Notes: generated by a model not told the origin, from the sequence alone. A stretch of 31,140 bases of DNA from an uncultured Gemmatimonadota bacterium (GCA_946887295.1 CAMPKP010000022.1:1-31140), one strand, 5' to 3'; shown: positions 8,305 through 17,127, numbered from the stretch's first letter. A program made the numbers and translations.

Positions 8305-10203
8305 ATGTCCCTGCCGCTTCAGCACCCCGTCGTACGGCCCAACAGCAGCGGGCGCCGGCGGCCGGAGGATCGTGACGTGTCCTGGCGGGAGCGCCTGCAG
8401 GCCTTGCGGCATCTCCCCCGCCTGCTGCGCATGGTCTGGCAGACCGAGCCCCGCTACGTCGTCGGTATCCTCCTGCTCCGGATCGCGCGCGCCCTGGTGC
8501 CGCTCGCGGTGTTGTGGATCGGCAAGCTCATCGTCGACGAGGTAGTCCGCGCGGTGTCGGTGGTGAGCGCCGGCGGAGCGATCCCCTGGACCCGGCTCGG
8601 CGAGCTGCTGGTGCTGGAGCTGGCCATCGCGCTGGTGGGCGAAGGGCTCACCCGCGTGTCCGCCCTGCTGGAGAGCCTGCTGGGCGATCTATTCGCCAAT
8701 CGCACCAGCGTCGAGCTGATGCGCCACTCCGCCACGCTCGACCTGGAGCAGTTCGAGAACGCCGAGATCTACGACAAGCTGGAGCGGGCCCGCCGGCAGA
8801 CCGTGGGGCGCATCGGACTCTTCACCCTCCTGCTCGCGACCATCCAGGACCTGATCACGCTGGTGACCCTGGGCGGCGCGCTGGCGGTGTACGTCCCGTG
8901 GCTCCTGGTCCTGCTCGCCGTGGCGGTGCTCCCGTCGCTGCTGGGGGAGACCCATTTCGCCTCCCTGGGCTACTCCCTGCTCTACTCCTGGACGCCGGAG
9001 CGGCGCCTCCTCGACTACCTCCGCTACATCGCGGCCAGCGACGTCTCCGCCAAGGAGCTGAAGCTCTTCGGGCTCTCGGACTTCCTGGTCGGCCGCTACG
9101 ACCGTCTCTCCAGCGAGTTCTACGAGGCCAACAAGGCGCTCGCGGTGCGCCGGAGCCTGGTGTCGAGCCTCCTGGCCGCGGTCGGCACCCTGGGGTACTA
9201 CGCGGCATACGCGGTGATCATCTATCTCACGGTGATCGGACACCGCTCTCCGGCGGGCCCCTTCACCATCGGCGTGCTCACGTTCCTCGCCGGGTCCTTC
9301 CGGCAGAGCCGGGACCTGATCCAGCGGGTGCTGCTCTCGCTGTCCCAGATCTTCGAGCAGAGCCTCTATCTGGACGACCTGTTCACCTTCCTCGCCATCG
9401 AGCCGCGCATCAGCCCCAGGGAGGGGGCCCGGCCGGTGCCGTCGCCCATCCGCCAGGGATTCCGGTTCGAGAACGTGGGCTTCCGGTATCCCGGCGCGGA
9501 GGGGTGGGCGGTGCGGGGGCTCACCTTCGAGCTCGCGCCCGGCGAACGGATCGCGCTGGTGGGTGAGAACGGCGCGGGCAAGACCACCCTGGTCAAGCTC
9601 CTCGCCCGGCTCTACGACCCCACCGAAGGGCGGATCCTGCTGGATGGCGTAGACCTGCGCGAGTACGACCTCTTCAGCCTGCGGCGGAACGTGGGCGTGA
9701 TCTTCCAGGACTTCGTCCGCTACGATTTCCTGCTCCGGGAAAACATCGCCGTCGGCAATATCTCCCGGCTGGAAGACCAGCCGGCCATCGAGGGCGCGGC
9801 GGGGCGCAGCCTGGCCGACACGGTGGCGGAGCGTCTCACCGGTGGCTACGGGCAGATGCTGGGACGGCGGTTCGAGGGGGGAGTGGACCTCTCCGGCGGC
9901 GAATGGCAGAAGGTGGCGCTGGCCCGGGCCTACATGCGCGACGCCCAGCTCCTCATTCTCGACGAGCCGACCGCCGCGCTCGACGCGCGGGCGGAGTACG
10001 AGGTGTTCCTCCGCTTCTCCGAGCTGACCAGGGGGCGGATGGCGGTGCTCATCTCCCATCGGTTCTCCACCGTCCGGATGGCCGACCGGATCCTGGTGCT
10101 GCGCGGCGGCGAGCTGGTGGAGCAGGGCACCCACGAGGAGCTGCTGGCGGTGGGGGGCCTGTACTCGGAGCTGTTCCAGCTGCAGGCGGCGGGGTACCGC
10201 TAG
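8305..10203 (+). CDS. ABC exporter, fused membrane and ATPase domains
   Basis: The 632-residue half-transporter has a type I exporter membrane domain (helices within about 50-350) and a C-terminal nucleotide-binding domain. The ATPase has Walker A GENGAGKTT (420-428), Q468, the signature LSGGE (529-533), Walker B LLILDE (549-554) with catalytic E554, the D-loop AALD and H585 (ISHRFSTV). All catalytic residues are present, so a homodimer would be active. The loop around LERARRQTVGRIG is like exporters annotated for lipids, peptides or drugs; the substrate cannot be told. A soluble N-terminal extension of about 45 residues precedes the first helix. The ATG shares two bases with an alternative SDR start on the other strand. 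The next gene is 66 bases away. Confidence 0.93.
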   Translation: MSLPLQHPVVRPNSSGRRRPEDRDVSWRERLQALRHLPRLLRMVWQTEPRYVVGILLLRIARALVPLAVLWIGKLIVDEVVRAVSVVSAGGAIPWTRLGELLVLELAIALVGEGLTRVSALLESLLGDLFANRTSVELMRHSATLDLEQFENAEIYDKLERARRQTVGRIGLFTLLLATIQDLITLVTLGGALAVYVPWLLVLLAVAVLPSLLGETHFASLGYSLLYSWTPERRLLDYLRYIAASDVSAKELKLFGLSDFLVGRYDRLSSEFYEANKALAVRRSLVSSLLAAVGTLGYYAAYAVIIYLTVIGHRSPAGPFTIGVLTFLAGSFRQSRDLIQRVLLSLSQIFEQSLYLDDLFTFLAIEPRISPREGARPVPSPIRQGFRFENVGFRYPGAEGWAVRGLTFELAPGERIALVGENGAGKTTLVKLLARLYDPTEGRILLDGVDLREYDLFSLRRNVGVIFQDFVRYDFLLRENIAVGNISRLEDQPAIEGAAGRSLADTVAERLTGGYGQMLGRRFEGGVDLSGGEWQKVALARAYMRDAQLLILDEPTAALDARAEYEVFLRFSELTRGRMAVLISHRFSTVRMADRILVLRGGELVEQGTHEELLAVGGLYSELFQLQAAGYR

Positions 10204-10269
10204 CCGGGTTTGACATCGGCCGGAAACATCTTCACCTTGAAAATTCACTCTCCCAAGGAGGTGGAGACC

Positions 10270-12312
10270 ATGAAGGTCTATGGCTCCAGCGCCATACGAA
10301 ACGTGGCGTTCGTCGGCCATGGCGCCAGCGGGAAGACGTCTCTGGTCGACGCGCTCGCCTGGGTGTCGGGGTCGGGGCGACGGCACGGCAGCATCAAGGA
10401 CGGCACCACCCTCACCGATTACTCCCCGGACGAAATCGAACGCAAGCACTCGATCAACCTCGGGCTCGGTTTCGCCGAGTGGCTCGACACCAAGCTCAAC
10501 CTCATAGACGCCCCCGGCTACCTGGACTACTTCGGCGAGGTCGTGACCGGACTCCACGCGGCCGACGCGGCCGTGGTGGTGGTCAGCGGGACCGCCGGAG
10601 TCGAGGTGGGCACCGAAAAGGTCTGGGAGGCCTGCGACCACCTGCATCTGCCGCGCATGCTCTTCGTGTCCATGATGGACAAGGAGCACGCCGATTTTCA
10701 GCGGGTCTACGACGACGTGAGATCCCACCTGACCTCGAAGGTGGTGCCGGTGGAAGTCCCCATCGGCGACGGTCCCGACTTCCACGGCATCATCAACCTC
10801 TTCTCCGGACATTGCCATTCGTACAAGAAGGGCACGGCGAAGGGCGAGTACGACGTCGTCCCCATCCCGCCCGAGTACCAGCAGCGCTACCAGGAGTACA
10901 GCGAGCAGCTCACCGAGGCGGTCGCCTCGACCGACGACGAGCTGATCGAGCGGTACCTGGCGGGAGAGGAGATCCCGCGCGAGGCCTTCATCGGCGCCGT
11001 CAAGCGCGCGATGCTCGCCGGGCAGATCGTGCCGCTCTTCTGCGGCAGCGCGACCCTCACCTACGGGCTCCGGACCCTGCTCAAGAAGATGGTCGAGCTG
11101 CTCCCGTCGCCGGTCGACGTGAGGCCGCCGGTCGAGGCGCCCCTGGTGGGCCGGGTGTTCAAGACGCTCTCCGAGGCGCACGTGGGAGACGTCACGCTGT
11201 TCCGGCTCTACAGCGGCGAGCTCCGCAACGGCCAGGAGGTGTGGAACGCCGAGCACGAGACCAGCGAGAAGCTGAACCATCTGTCGATCCAGCAGGGGAA
11301 GGAGCGCATCGAGGTCGAGCGGCTGAGCGCCGGGGACATCGGCTCGGTGGCCAAGCTGCGCGACACCCACACCGGCGATACCTTCTGCCAGCGGGAGAAC
11401 CCGGTGCGCCTGCCGCCGCTGCCGCTACCGGAGGCGGTGGCCACATCGGCCGTGCTGGTGAAGCAGCGCGGCGAAGAGGACAAACTGGCCGCGGGGCTGC
11501 ACAAGCTGCACGAGGAAGACCCGACCTTCCACTTCGAGTACAGCTCCGAGCTGGGCCAGACGCTGATCCACGGCATGGGCGAGAGGCACTTCGACACGAT
11601 CCTCAACCGGCTGGAGCGCAAGTTCGGGGTCCACGCCGAGCTCACGCGGCCGAAGGTGGCCTACCGGGAGACGATCAAGGGCAAGGCGGAGGGCCAGGGG
11701 AAGCACAAGAAGCAGACCGGCGGCCGCGGCCAGTACGGCGACTGCTGGGTCCGCCTCTCACCGCGGCCGCGTGGGAGCGGCTACGAGTTCGTGGACAAGA
11801 TCGTCGGCGGCGTGATCCCCAACAAATACATCCCCGCCGTGGACAAGGGCATCCAGGAGGCGGCGGAGCGCGGGGTGGTGGCCGGGTATCCGCTGGTGGA
11901 CTTCCAGGCCGAGTGCTACGACGGCTCCTATCACGACGTGGACAGCAACGAGATGTCGTTCAAGATGGCCGGCATTCTCGGCTTCCGGAACGTGGCGCCC
12001 AAGTGCCGTCCGGTGCTGCTGGAGCCGCTCTCGGATCTGGAAGTATGGACCCCGGACGACGTGCTCGGCGACGTCATGGGCGACCTGAGCGCGCGCCGGG
12101 GACAGATCCTCGGCACCGAGGCCGACGGCCGGCTCACCAAGGTGCGAGCGATTCTGCCGGAGGCGGAGCTGTACAAGTACTCGACCACGCTCCACTCCAT
12201 CACCCACGGTCGCGGTACCCACCGGCAGCGGTTCCACGGCTACGCCGAAGCCCCGCCCGAGGTGGCGGTCAAGGTGGCGGCTGAGAACCAGCGGGAGCAC
12301 GCGGTGGCGTAG
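10270..12312 (+). CDS. EF-G2-like translational GTPase
   Basis: The 680-residue protein is an elongation factor G homologue of the divergent EF-G2 type. G1 is GHGASGKTS (16-24), a switch-like segment reads GTTLTDYSPDE (45-55), and G3 is DAPGY (80-84) instead of DTPGH. The G4 position reads SMMDK (134-138), where canonical EF-G has NKMD, so the Asn and Lys that read guanine are replaced and the nucleotide preference may be altered. Domains II, III, IV (with KKQTGGRGQYGD) and V follow in the normal order. The start is ATG at 10270 because a full AAGGAGGTG Shine-Dalgarno (10255-10263) lies six bases upstream; an earlier ATG at 10210 is rejected. TTGACA at 10210-10215 lacks a convincing -10. Its cellular role is not known; a housekeeping EF-G is expected elsewhere. 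Confidence 0.92.
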   Translation: MKVYGSSAIRNVAFVGHGASGKTSLVDALAWVSGSGRRHGSIKDGTTLTDYSPDEIERKHSINLGLGFAEWLDTKLNLIDAPGYLDYFGEVVTGLHAADAAVVVVSGTAGVEVGTEKVWEACDHLHLPRMLFVSMMDKEHADFQRVYDDVRSHLTSKVVPVEVPIGDGPDFHGIINLFSGHCHSYKKGTAKGEYDVVPIPPEYQQRYQEYSEQLTEAVASTDDELIERYLAGEEIPREAFIGAVKRAMLAGQIVPLFCGSATLTYGLRTLLKKMVELLPSPVDVRPPVEAPLVGRVFKTLSEAHVGDVTLFRLYSGELRNGQEVWNAEHETSEKLNHLSIQQGKERIEVERLSAGDIGSVAKLRDTHTGDTFCQRENPVRLPPLPLPEAVATSAVLVKQRGEEDKLAAGLHKLHEEDPTFHFEYSSELGQTLIHGMGERHFDTILNRLERKFGVHAELTRPKVAYRETIKGKAEGQGKHKKQTGGRGQYGDCWVRLSPRPRGSGYEFVDKIVGGVIPNKYIPAVDKGIQEAAERGVVAGYPLVDFQAECYDGSYHDVDSNEMSFKMAGILGFRNVAPKCRPVLLEPLSDLEVWTPDDVLGDVMGDLSARRGQILGTEADGRLTKVRAILPEAELYKYSTTLHSITHGRGTHRQRFHGYAEAPPEVAVKVAAENQREHAVA

Positions 12313-12336
12313 AACAGATTGATATCCTGAGCCCAG

Positions 12337-12368
12337 CGAAGGGGACCATCTCGAGATGGTCCCCTTCG
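12337..12368. repeat. Perfect 32-base palindrome, REP-like
   Basis: Two 16-base arms with no loop, centred on CTCGAG, form a perfect palindrome 24 bases after the EF-G2 stop. The arms contain GAAGGGGACCAT and its complement. The preceding bases (CCTGAGC) resemble the CCCGAGC at the edge of the palindrome at 25135-25186, so the two look like members of one dispersed family. It may also serve as a terminator, though no T-run follows. Confidence 0.85.
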
Positions 12369-12736
12369 GTGTGTTCCGGGTAAGACCTCGGCCCCAGACC
12401 GCGCGGAGCCCCTCTGCGTTGCAGGAGTCCTACAGCGTCTTGCCCGCAGCAGGAGCCTGGCCGCTGTGCTACCCGCCGATATCACCGTCGAATACCCATA
12501 CAGCTGCTGTTTCAGCCTTTGCTGAGCAATATCTTAGGGTATTTGACGATATGCGGCAGGACATGAATCGCATGTACGATTTATCGACATCTAAACCGAC
12601 CCGGGGCATGGAGCTTGCCCAGAGTCCTTCCCGCAGTGATCCGCGTACCGACCCCGGCGCCCCCTTCCGCGGGTCGGCGGCCCCGAAAAGGGCCGCGGTA
12701 CCGTCGCAAGTCGAGAACCTCAACCGGGAGTGCCGT
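12369..12736. other. Intergenic region before the ZU5-like lipoprotein gene
   Basis: About 370 bases without a convincing gene. The reading frame of the downstream lipoprotein stays open through it, but the translation has no domain-like character and the lipoprotein signal starts at 12737. The middle (about 12478-12596) is clearly more AT-rich than its surroundings and includes TATTTGACGATATG and TACGATTTATCGAC, so the promoter is probably there. I could not fix a -35/-10 pair. Confidence 0.5.
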
Positions 12737-13300
12737 ATGACCGTATGGCCGCGCAGCTTGACCGCCCTTTTCCTGGCCGCGGTGCTCACCGCCGGGGTGA
12801 GCTGCACCTCCGACGATGCGACCGGTCCTTCGGCTCCTGCCGGCTCCTCCGAGATGGCCGGGGTGAGCGGCGAGCAGTCCGACCTGCTCCTCGGCGGCTT
12901 GCTCGACAACCTGAAGAACCTGAACCTGCTCTCCTGCTCGCCGCAGCCGTACGTCTCCCGGACCCAGGTGGTCGGACGGAACGGCGGGACGATCGTGGTC
13001 GGCACCCACCGGTTGCAGATCCCCGCCGGCGCGCTGAGTCGGGACTACACCATTCGAGCCGAGCAGGTGACCTACCGGGTGAACTCGGTGCGGTTCAGCC
13101 CGGCGGGTCTGAAGTTCGCCCGGCCGGCGAAGCTGACCCTCAGCTACTCCAACTGCTCGCCGCTTCTGCTGCTCAAGCGCGTAGTCTACACCGACGAGCT
13201 GCTCCGCATCCTGGAGTTGATTCCCTCGATCGACAACCTCAGAACCAAGACCGTCACCGGCGACATCCGGCACTTCTCCCGGTACGCGGTGGCCTGGTAG
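12737..13300 (+). CDS. Lipoprotein with a ZU5-like domain
   Basis: The 187-residue product begins with a short basic N-terminus, a hydrophobic stretch and Cys23 (AGVSC), consistent with a lipoprotein signal, although the -3 Gly is not ideal. After a Ser/Gly-rich linker comes a beta-rich segment with GGTIVVGTHRLQIPAGALS (about 89-107), the pattern of ZU5-type domains found in many cell-surface proteins. The start is the ATG with GGGAG six bases upstream. The stop is four bases before the start of the TPR-HD-GYP gene, suggesting co-transcription. No catalytic motif is seen; a structural or binding role in the cell envelope is inferred. Confidence 0.8.
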   Translation: MTVWPRSLTALFLAAVLTAGVSCTSDDATGPSAPAGSSEMAGVSGEQSDLLLGGLLDNLKNLNLLSCSPQPYVSRTQVVGRNGGTIVVGTHRLQIPAGALSRDYTIRAEQVTYRVNSVRFSPAGLKFARPAKLTLSYSNCSPLLLLKRVVYTDELLRILELIPSIDNLRTKTVTGDIRHFSRYAVAW

Positions 13301-13304
13301 ACGA

Positions 13305-14921
13305 TTGGCCCCGGAAGCGGCTCCACAATCCGCCGCGCGGCGGGAGACCCCCTCGGGCTCCCATCGCGCGGCGGATCTTTTGCTCGATGCCCGCGCCCAC
13401 GAGCGAGCCGGCTCGATCGCCGAGGCGTTCGGCTGCTACCGGGCGGCCGTGCTCGAGGCGGCCGAAGCGGGCGACCGCAGCGTCGAGGCCGAGGCGCTCA
13501 GGTGGCTGGCCGTCCTGCACCACCACCGCAACGAGCGGGACACCGCGCGCGACCTGTCCCGCCGGAGCCATGCGATCGCGTGCGAGATCGGCGAGCGGGT
13601 GCTGGCCGGCGAAGCGCTGAACGTGCTCGCCGGTTTCGCCTTCGAGAGCGGGGAGATGGAGGAGGCGCGGGCCCGCTACCAGGAGGCGCTGGAGCTGGGC
13701 GGCTCCGACCCGACGCTTCGCGGGCGAATCGAGCAGAACCTGGGCATCCTCGCCAACATCCAGGGGGACCACGCCCAGGCGATGGCGCACTACCAGCGCT
13801 CGCTCGAGGGTTTCGAGGCCTCCGGCGACCAGAAGGGCCTCGCGATCGCCCACCACAACCTCGGCATGGTGAGCTCGGATCGGCGGCTGTGGGATGAGGC
13901 CGACCGGCACTTCGTGCGGAGCCTGGAGATCACCCGGCAGGTAGGGGACGTGCATCTCGAGGGTCTCTGCCTGCTGAACCACTCCGAGGTGCACGTCGCC
14001 CGGCAGCGCTTCGAGGAGGCCCGGACCGGCGCGGAGCAGGCGCTGGCGATCTTCGACCGGCTCGGCGCGCGGCTGGACGTGGCCGACGCGTGCAAGGTGC
14101 TGGGTGTCGTCTTCCGGGAGACCGGGCGGTTCACCCTCGCCGAGTCGCGGCTGCAGTCGGCCATCGAGCAGGCGGTCGAGACCGGCTCGGTGCTGAGCGA
14201 GGCCGAGGCCTCCAGGGAGCTGGCCCGGCTCTATCAGACGACGGGGCGCAACCAGGAGGCGCTTCAGCTCCTCAACGCCGCCCACCGCCTCTTCTCCCGG
14301 CTCGACGCCCGGGTGGACCTGGTGGATGTCGCCGCCAAGACCGGTCGCCTGGAAGAGACCTATTTCGCGGTGGTGCGCGACTGGGGTCAGTCGATCGAAT
14401 CGGCCGACAGCTACACCTTCGGTCACTGCGAGCGGGTGGCCGGCTATGCCGTCGCGGTAGCCGAGGCCCTGGGCGCCGACCAGGGGCAGCTCACCACGAT
14501 CCGCATGGGCGCCTACCTGCACGATGTCGGCAAGGTGAAGGTGCCGCACCAGGTCCTGAACAAGCCCGGGAAGCTCACCGAGGAGGAGTTCGCGGTCATC
14601 AAGCGCCACCCCGTGTGGGGCGTGGAGCTGCTGGCCTCGGTCGAGTTCCCCTGGGACATCAAGCCGATCATCCGCTCCCACCATGAGCGCTACGACGGGA
14701 ACGGCTATCCCGACCGGCTCCGGGGCGACGAGATCCCGCTCGGCGCGCAGATCATCTGCGTCGTGGACGTCTACGACGCGCTCACCACGACCCGGAGCTA
14801 CCGCGGGGCCATGTCGCACGCGGAGGCGCTGGCGCGCATGGAAGAGAGTCGCCACTGGTGGCGGCCGGACGTGTACGCCGGGTTCCTGCGGTCGGTGGGG
14901 ACCGCCGCGCTCGCAGCCTGA
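13305..14921 (+). CDS. TPR-repeat HD-GYP phosphodiesterase
   Basis: The 538-residue protein has a long N-terminal array of TPR-like helical hairpins (about 35-345, such as EQNLGILANIQGDHAQAMAHY) and a C-terminal HD-GYP domain (about 355-515). The HD-GYP residues are present: H374, HDVGK (406-410), HP (435-436), HHERYDGNGYP (459-469) and D488. Such domains hydrolyse cyclic di-GMP, or in some lineages 3',3'-cGAMP. The TPR array probably recruits a partner or senses a signal. There is no membrane segment or receiver domain. The start is taken as TTG at 13305, four bases after the lipoprotein stop, as no in-frame ATG lies near; the exact start is uncertain. Confidence 0.92.
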   Translation: MAPEAAPQSAARRETPSGSHRAADLLLDARAHERAGSIAEAFGCYRAAVLEAAEAGDRSVEAEALRWLAVLHHHRNERDTARDLSRRSHAIACEIGERVLAGEALNVLAGFAFESGEMEEARARYQEALELGGSDPTLRGRIEQNLGILANIQGDHAQAMAHYQRSLEGFEASGDQKGLAIAHHNLGMVSSDRRLWDEADRHFVRSLEITRQVGDVHLEGLCLLNHSEVHVARQRFEEARTGAEQALAIFDRLGARLDVADACKVLGVVFRETGRFTLAESRLQSAIEQAVETGSVLSEAEASRELARLYQTTGRNQEALQLLNAAHRLFSRLDARVDLVDVAAKTGRLEETYFAVVRDWGQSIESADSYTFGHCERVAGYAVAVAEALGADQGQLTTIRMGAYLHDVGKVKVPHQVLNKPGKLTEEEFAVIKRHPVWGVELLASVEFPWDIKPIIRSHHERYDGNGYPDRLRGDEIPLGAQIICVVDVYDALTTTRSYRGAMSHAEALARMEESRHWWRPDVYAGFLRSVGTAALAA

Positions 14922-14931
14922 CCTCAGGTCT

Positions 14932-14939
14932 TACATTTG
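14932..14939 (+). promoter_or_regulatory. Start-proximal TAnnTTTG box for the DUF2784 gene
   Basis: TACATTTG, a perfect match to the TAnnTTTG element known from Bacteroidota promoters, lies four bases before the ATG at 14944 and 10 bases after the preceding stop. At the usual distance transcription would start at or next to the ATG, and no Shine-Dalgarno sequence is present. Confidence 0.55.
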
Positions 14940-14943
14940 ACCG

Positions 14944-15336
14944 ATGGCATACCGTGTCCTGGCCGACCTCGTGGTCGGCCTCCACGCGCTGTTCGTCGTC
15001 TTCGTGGTGGCGGGAGGACTGCTGGCGCTCAGCCGCCCGTGGGTGGCCGCTGCGCACCTGCCTGCCGCGGCATGGGGTGCGCTGATCGAATTTCGGGGCT
15101 GGATCTGCCCGCTCACGCCGCTGGAGAACTCGCTGCGCGCATCGGCTGGGCAGGTGGGCTACCAGGGCGGCTTCATCGAGCATTACCTGCTGCCGGTGCT
15201 CTATCCCGCAGGGCTCACTCGGGGCGTGCAGGTCGTGCTCGGCTCACTCGTGATCGCGATCAATCTCGCCATCTATGCGGTGCTGTTGCGGCGGCGTCGG
15301 CGCAGGCCGAGGCGCGAGGCCGCCCAGCCGGCCTAG
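14944..15336 (+). CDS. DUF2784 membrane protein
   Basis: The 130-residue protein has about four hydrophobic helices and a very basic C-terminal tail (eight Arg in a nine-residue stretch) that should face the cytoplasm. The segment around EFRGWICPLTPLEN and the following GGFIEHYLLPVLYP are typical of the DUF2784 family, whose function is unknown. It follows the HD-GYP gene by 22 bases but seems to have its own promoter box. No Shine-Dalgarno sequence is visible. The 178 bases after it hold no gene I can support; TACATTCC at 15453-15460 may belong to the promoter of the next gene. Confidence 0.85.
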   Translation: MAYRVLADLVVGLHALFVVFVVAGGLLALSRPWVAAAHLPAAAWGALIEFRGWICPLTPLENSLRASAGQVGYQGGFIEHYLLPVLYPAGLTRGVQVVLGSLVIAINLAIYAVLLRRRRRRPRREAAQPA

Positions 15337-15514
15337 CCCGACCACTCCGCCTGGAGCAGCGCCACGCCATGCTCCTCCGCGGTCGGTCGGGCGGTCTCCG
15401 CCTCGCCCAGGGCCTCCTCGTGGCGACCTTCGCCGCGTTGCAGCGGACGCCCTACATTCCATAGGTTCCCTCGCCCACTCCGCGCCGCCGTCCGTCCCGC
15501 CACCCGAGGCCCCC

Positions 15515-17122
15515 GTGAAGGTTGCCCTGCTCGCCCCTACGCTCGTCCTCGTCGCGGCGGCTTGCGGCCGCGAGAGCCGGAATTGCCCGTCCTGCGGCAC
15601 CGTGGTCGTTGCGGCGATTGGCGAGCCCTCGACCATCCTCCCGCCGCTGGTGGACGAGACGGTTGGCCGGGACGTGGGCGACCAGATCTTCGAGCGGCTC
15701 GCGGTGCTCGCACCGGGCGGCGCCCCGATCGACACGGCCGCCTACCGGCCGGGGCTCGCGAGCCGGTGGGAACGGCTGGATTCGCTGACCTGGCGCTTTC
15801 ATCTCCGGCCCGAGGCCCGGTGGCACGACGGGCGGCCGGTGACCTCGGAGGACGTGCGGTTTTCCTTCGAGGCCTTCGGTGACTCGTCGCTTGGATCCGC
15901 TGCACAGGCGTCTCAGTCGGGAAAGGTCGAAGTGGTCCCGGAGGATCCGGCCACGTTCCTCGTCCGCTTCGCCGCGCCGTCGCCGGAGCAGCTCTACGAT
16001 GCCACGTACCACGTCCGGGTGATCCCGAAGCACGTCTGGGAGTCGGTGCCCCGGGCCTCGTGGGCGGCGGACACCAGTGTGGCCCGGCTGGTGGGAAGCG
16101 GTCCTTTCCGACTGGAACGCTGGGAGCGGGGGCAGTTCCTAGTCCTGGCGGCGGATTCGTCGGGCCGCGAGCGGTCCGGCATACGGCGCGCGATATGGCG
16201 CTTCACGTCGGACCCCGATGCCGCTCTCAACCTGGTGCTGAGCCACGAGGCGGACCTGCTGGAGACGGCGATCGGGCCGGAGCGAGTGCAGCGAGCCGCG
16301 GGGGACTCGACGCTCAGGCTGATCTCCTATCCCTCTGCCGCCTACGGCTTCCTCGGCTTCAACCTGCGCGACCGGCAGCGCCGCGGCTCGCATCCGCTGC
16401 TCGGTGACCGTGAGACGCGGCGCGCCCTCGCGCTCGGGGTGGATCGCTCGGTGCTGGCCCGCTCGGTCTTCGGAGAAGAGGCGAAGGCGCCGCCGGGCCC
16501 GATGTCCCGGCTGCTCTGGATCTGGAGCGACAGCATCCAGGTCCTGCCGTACGATACGGCGGCGGCGCGCGTTGCCCTGGAAGGCGCCGGCTGGCGCCCG
16601 CGCCGCGGGGAGCTGGTGCGGCGCCGGGGAGCCCAGCGCCTCGCCTTCGACATCATGGTCCCGAGCACCAGCGCCTCACGGCGCCAGCTCGCGGTACAGC
16701 TGCAGGAGGCCTGGCGCCGTCTCGGTGCCGAGGTCACGGTGACCGCGGTGGACTTCCCGGTCTTCCAGGAGCGACTGGGGCAGGGGCGTTTCGACAGCTA
16801 TATCGGGGCCTGGCTGGACGAGCCCACGCCGCGCGGACTGGCCGACCAGTGGAGTCGAGCCGGGTGGGAGGCGATCAACTACGGGCGGTACGCCAATCCC
16901 GCGTTCGACTCGCTGCTCGCCGAAGCCGGCGGCGAGCAGCGGGTCGAGCGAGCCGGGACGCTTTACCGTGAGGCGATCGACACGCTCAACTCGGACACGC
17001 CGGCGATCTTTCTCTACGCCCCGGCCAACACGGCCGTGGCGGCGGAGCGGATCGTGCGCCTGGAGATCGATCCCTACAATTGGGCGAGTGGCTTGCGGGA
17101 TTGGGAAGTGGCCGGGCCGTGA
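15515..17122 (+). CDS. Oligopeptide-type (family 5) solute-binding lipoprotein
   Basis: From a GTG at 15515 the product is 535 residues. It starts with a lipoprotein signal ending VAAAC (Cys17) and then shows family 5 binding-protein features: a strand with EPSTILPPLVDE, the WRFHLRPEARWHDGRPVTSEDV segment with its WHDG core, and a C-terminal lobe ending in FLYAPANTAVAAERI. These proteins bind peptides, nickel chelates or other solutes outside the cytoplasmic membrane and feed an ABC importer. No permease or ATPase genes are adjacent, so it is an orphan here. The frame is open 80 codons further upstream, but that part has no homology-like character and would bury the signal peptide. Confidence 0.88.
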   Translation: MKVALLAPTLVLVAAACGRESRNCPSCGTVVVAAIGEPSTILPPLVDETVGRDVGDQIFERLAVLAPGGAPIDTAAYRPGLASRWERLDSLTWRFHLRPEARWHDGRPVTSEDVRFSFEAFGDSSLGSAAQASQSGKVEVVPEDPATFLVRFAAPSPEQLYDATYHVRVIPKHVWESVPRASWAADTSVARLVGSGPFRLERWERGQFLVLAADSSGRERSGIRRAIWRFTSDPDAALNLVLSHEADLLETAIGPERVQRAAGDSTLRLISYPSAAYGFLGFNLRDRQRRGSHPLLGDRETRRALALGVDRSVLARSVFGEEAKAPPGPMSRLLWIWSDSIQVLPYDTAAARVALEGAGWRPRRGELVRRRGAQRLAFDIMVPSTSASRRQLAVQLQEAWRRLGAEVTVTAVDFPVFQERLGQGRFDSYIGAWLDEPTPRGLADQWSRAGWEAINYGRYANPAFDSLLAEAGGEQRVERAGTLYREAIDTLNSDTPAIFLYAPANTAVAAERIVRLEIDPYNWASGLRDWEVAGP

Positions 17123-17127
17123 CGGGT

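Noticed and set aside
10210..10269. Earlier ATG of EF-G2 at 10210
   Set aside because: It lies at the putative TTGACA element, has no Shine-Dalgarno, and adds 20 residues before the usual N-terminus; the ATG at 10270 has a perfect AAGGAGGTG.
8689..11370. Very long open frame on the minus strand (893 codons)
   Set aside because: It lies opposite the ABC exporter and EF-G2 genes, both of which have complete family motifs. The translation is His/Arg/Gln-rich low-complexity, as expected for the antisense of GC-rich coding DNA.
12356..12736. N-terminal extension of the ZU5-like lipoprotein from 12356
   Set aside because: It starts inside the palindrome, has no domain character, and would bury the lipoprotein signal and Shine-Dalgarno at 12737.
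15275..15514. Upstream start of the binding lipoprotein
   Set aside because: It overlaps the DUF2784 gene and hides a clear lipoprotein signal that begins at the GTG at 15515.
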